This document shows positions 31,749-31,777 of a stretch of 31,777 bases of DNA, one piece after another. The first letter of the stretch is position 1, and each line of letters begins with the position of its first letter. Location: positions 1-31,777 of the forward strand of contig CAVGRN010000022.1 of the NCBI GenBank assembly GCA_963631545.1, written 5' to 3'. The notes under the pieces were generated by a model. That model was given only the letters and a program-made list of their open reading frames with translations. It was not told the origin of the DNA and ran no database searches. The translations under genes and the position numbers were made by a program. The stretch is from UBA1181 sp963631545 (GTDB taxonomy: Bacteria; Bacteroidota; Bacteroidia; Bacteroidales; Paludibacteraceae).

Positions 31749-31777
31749 AAAGGGGTTGGTGGGTGCCAACCCCTTTT
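31749..31777 (+). terminator. Strong rho-independent terminator at the right edge
   Basis: GGGGTTGG (31752-31759) and CCAACCCC (31766-31773) form a perfect 8-bp stem with loop TGGGTG, followed by TTTT up to the edge of the window and preceded by AAA. It ends the secA-lgt-nagB-mutase run. Confidence 0.9.

Noticed and set aside
1..31777. Defence island, mobile element or biosynthetic cluster
   Set aside because: No transposase, integrase, phage, restriction, toxin-antitoxin, CRISPR or assembly-line gene was recognised. The helicase at 2830-4245 stands alone and is a common chromosomal Bacteroidota gene.

Overview
The window reads as chromosome from a Bacteroidales bacterium (phylum Bacteroidota); genus and family cannot be fixed from it. 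The evidence is the set of families typical of that phylum (GldD, GldE, GldG, DUF3822, a 1,096-residue SecA ending in a SEC-C zinc motif, a BspA/GLUG surface giant). In addition, TAnnTTTG boxes, the known Bacteroidota -7 promoter element, recur just upstream of gene starts, and Shine-Dalgarno sites are mostly weak or absent. Coding density is high, and no gene-free stretch reaches 300 bases. I saw no rRNA, tRNA, CRISPR array, insertion sequence, integrase or phage gene.

Layout. (1) 1-152, minus: the start of a lipoprotein with an acidic stretch after its cysteine. (2) 249-2644, minus: a tight operon of a single-span membrane protein, a DUF3822 protein, RsmD and FolB. (3) 2830-4245, plus: a compact RecD-like superfamily 1 helicase, meeting a terminator shared with (4) 4314-5258, minus, a two-span membrane protein of Wzz-like topology. 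(5) 5426-14278, minus: one gene of about 2,950 codons for a secreted repeat protein. It has two GLUG modules, five BspA-like leucine-rich modules (one interrupted by an AT-rich helical insert), two further BspA modules, a duplicated C-terminal domain and a tail like a type IX secretion sorting signal. (6) 14415-14894, plus: a CYTH triphosphatase, overlapping tail to tail with TrmN6. (7) 14883-21791, minus: a chain read ssb, gldE, gldD, gldG, dnaN, dnaQ-like exonuclease, trmN6. (8) 21908-24670, minus: serB and a WcaJ-like initiating sugar-phosphate transferase. (9) 24958-31728, plus: secA, lgt, nagB and a phosphohexomutase, closed by a strong terminator at the right edge.

How the parts fit. 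Most genes are core housekeeping: replication (SSB, sliding clamp, proofreading-type exonuclease), RNA modification (RsmD, TrmN6), folate and serine synthesis, Sec export, lipoprotein maturation and amino-sugar/hexose phosphate metabolism. A cell-envelope theme runs through the rest: SecA and Lgt would export and lipidate GldD and the left-edge lipoprotein, and the giant protein would leave through Sec and possibly the type IX system. WcaJ-like and Wzz-like proteins fit surface glycan assembly, although they are 18 kb apart.

The least explained items are the helical insert in the giant protein, the membrane protein/DUF3822 pair at the head of the rsmD operon, the Wzz-like protein with a cytoplasmic cysteine cluster, and the dyads between wcaJ-like and secA. 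I found no clear new defence or mobile system. All repeat boundaries and promoter calls were made by eye.
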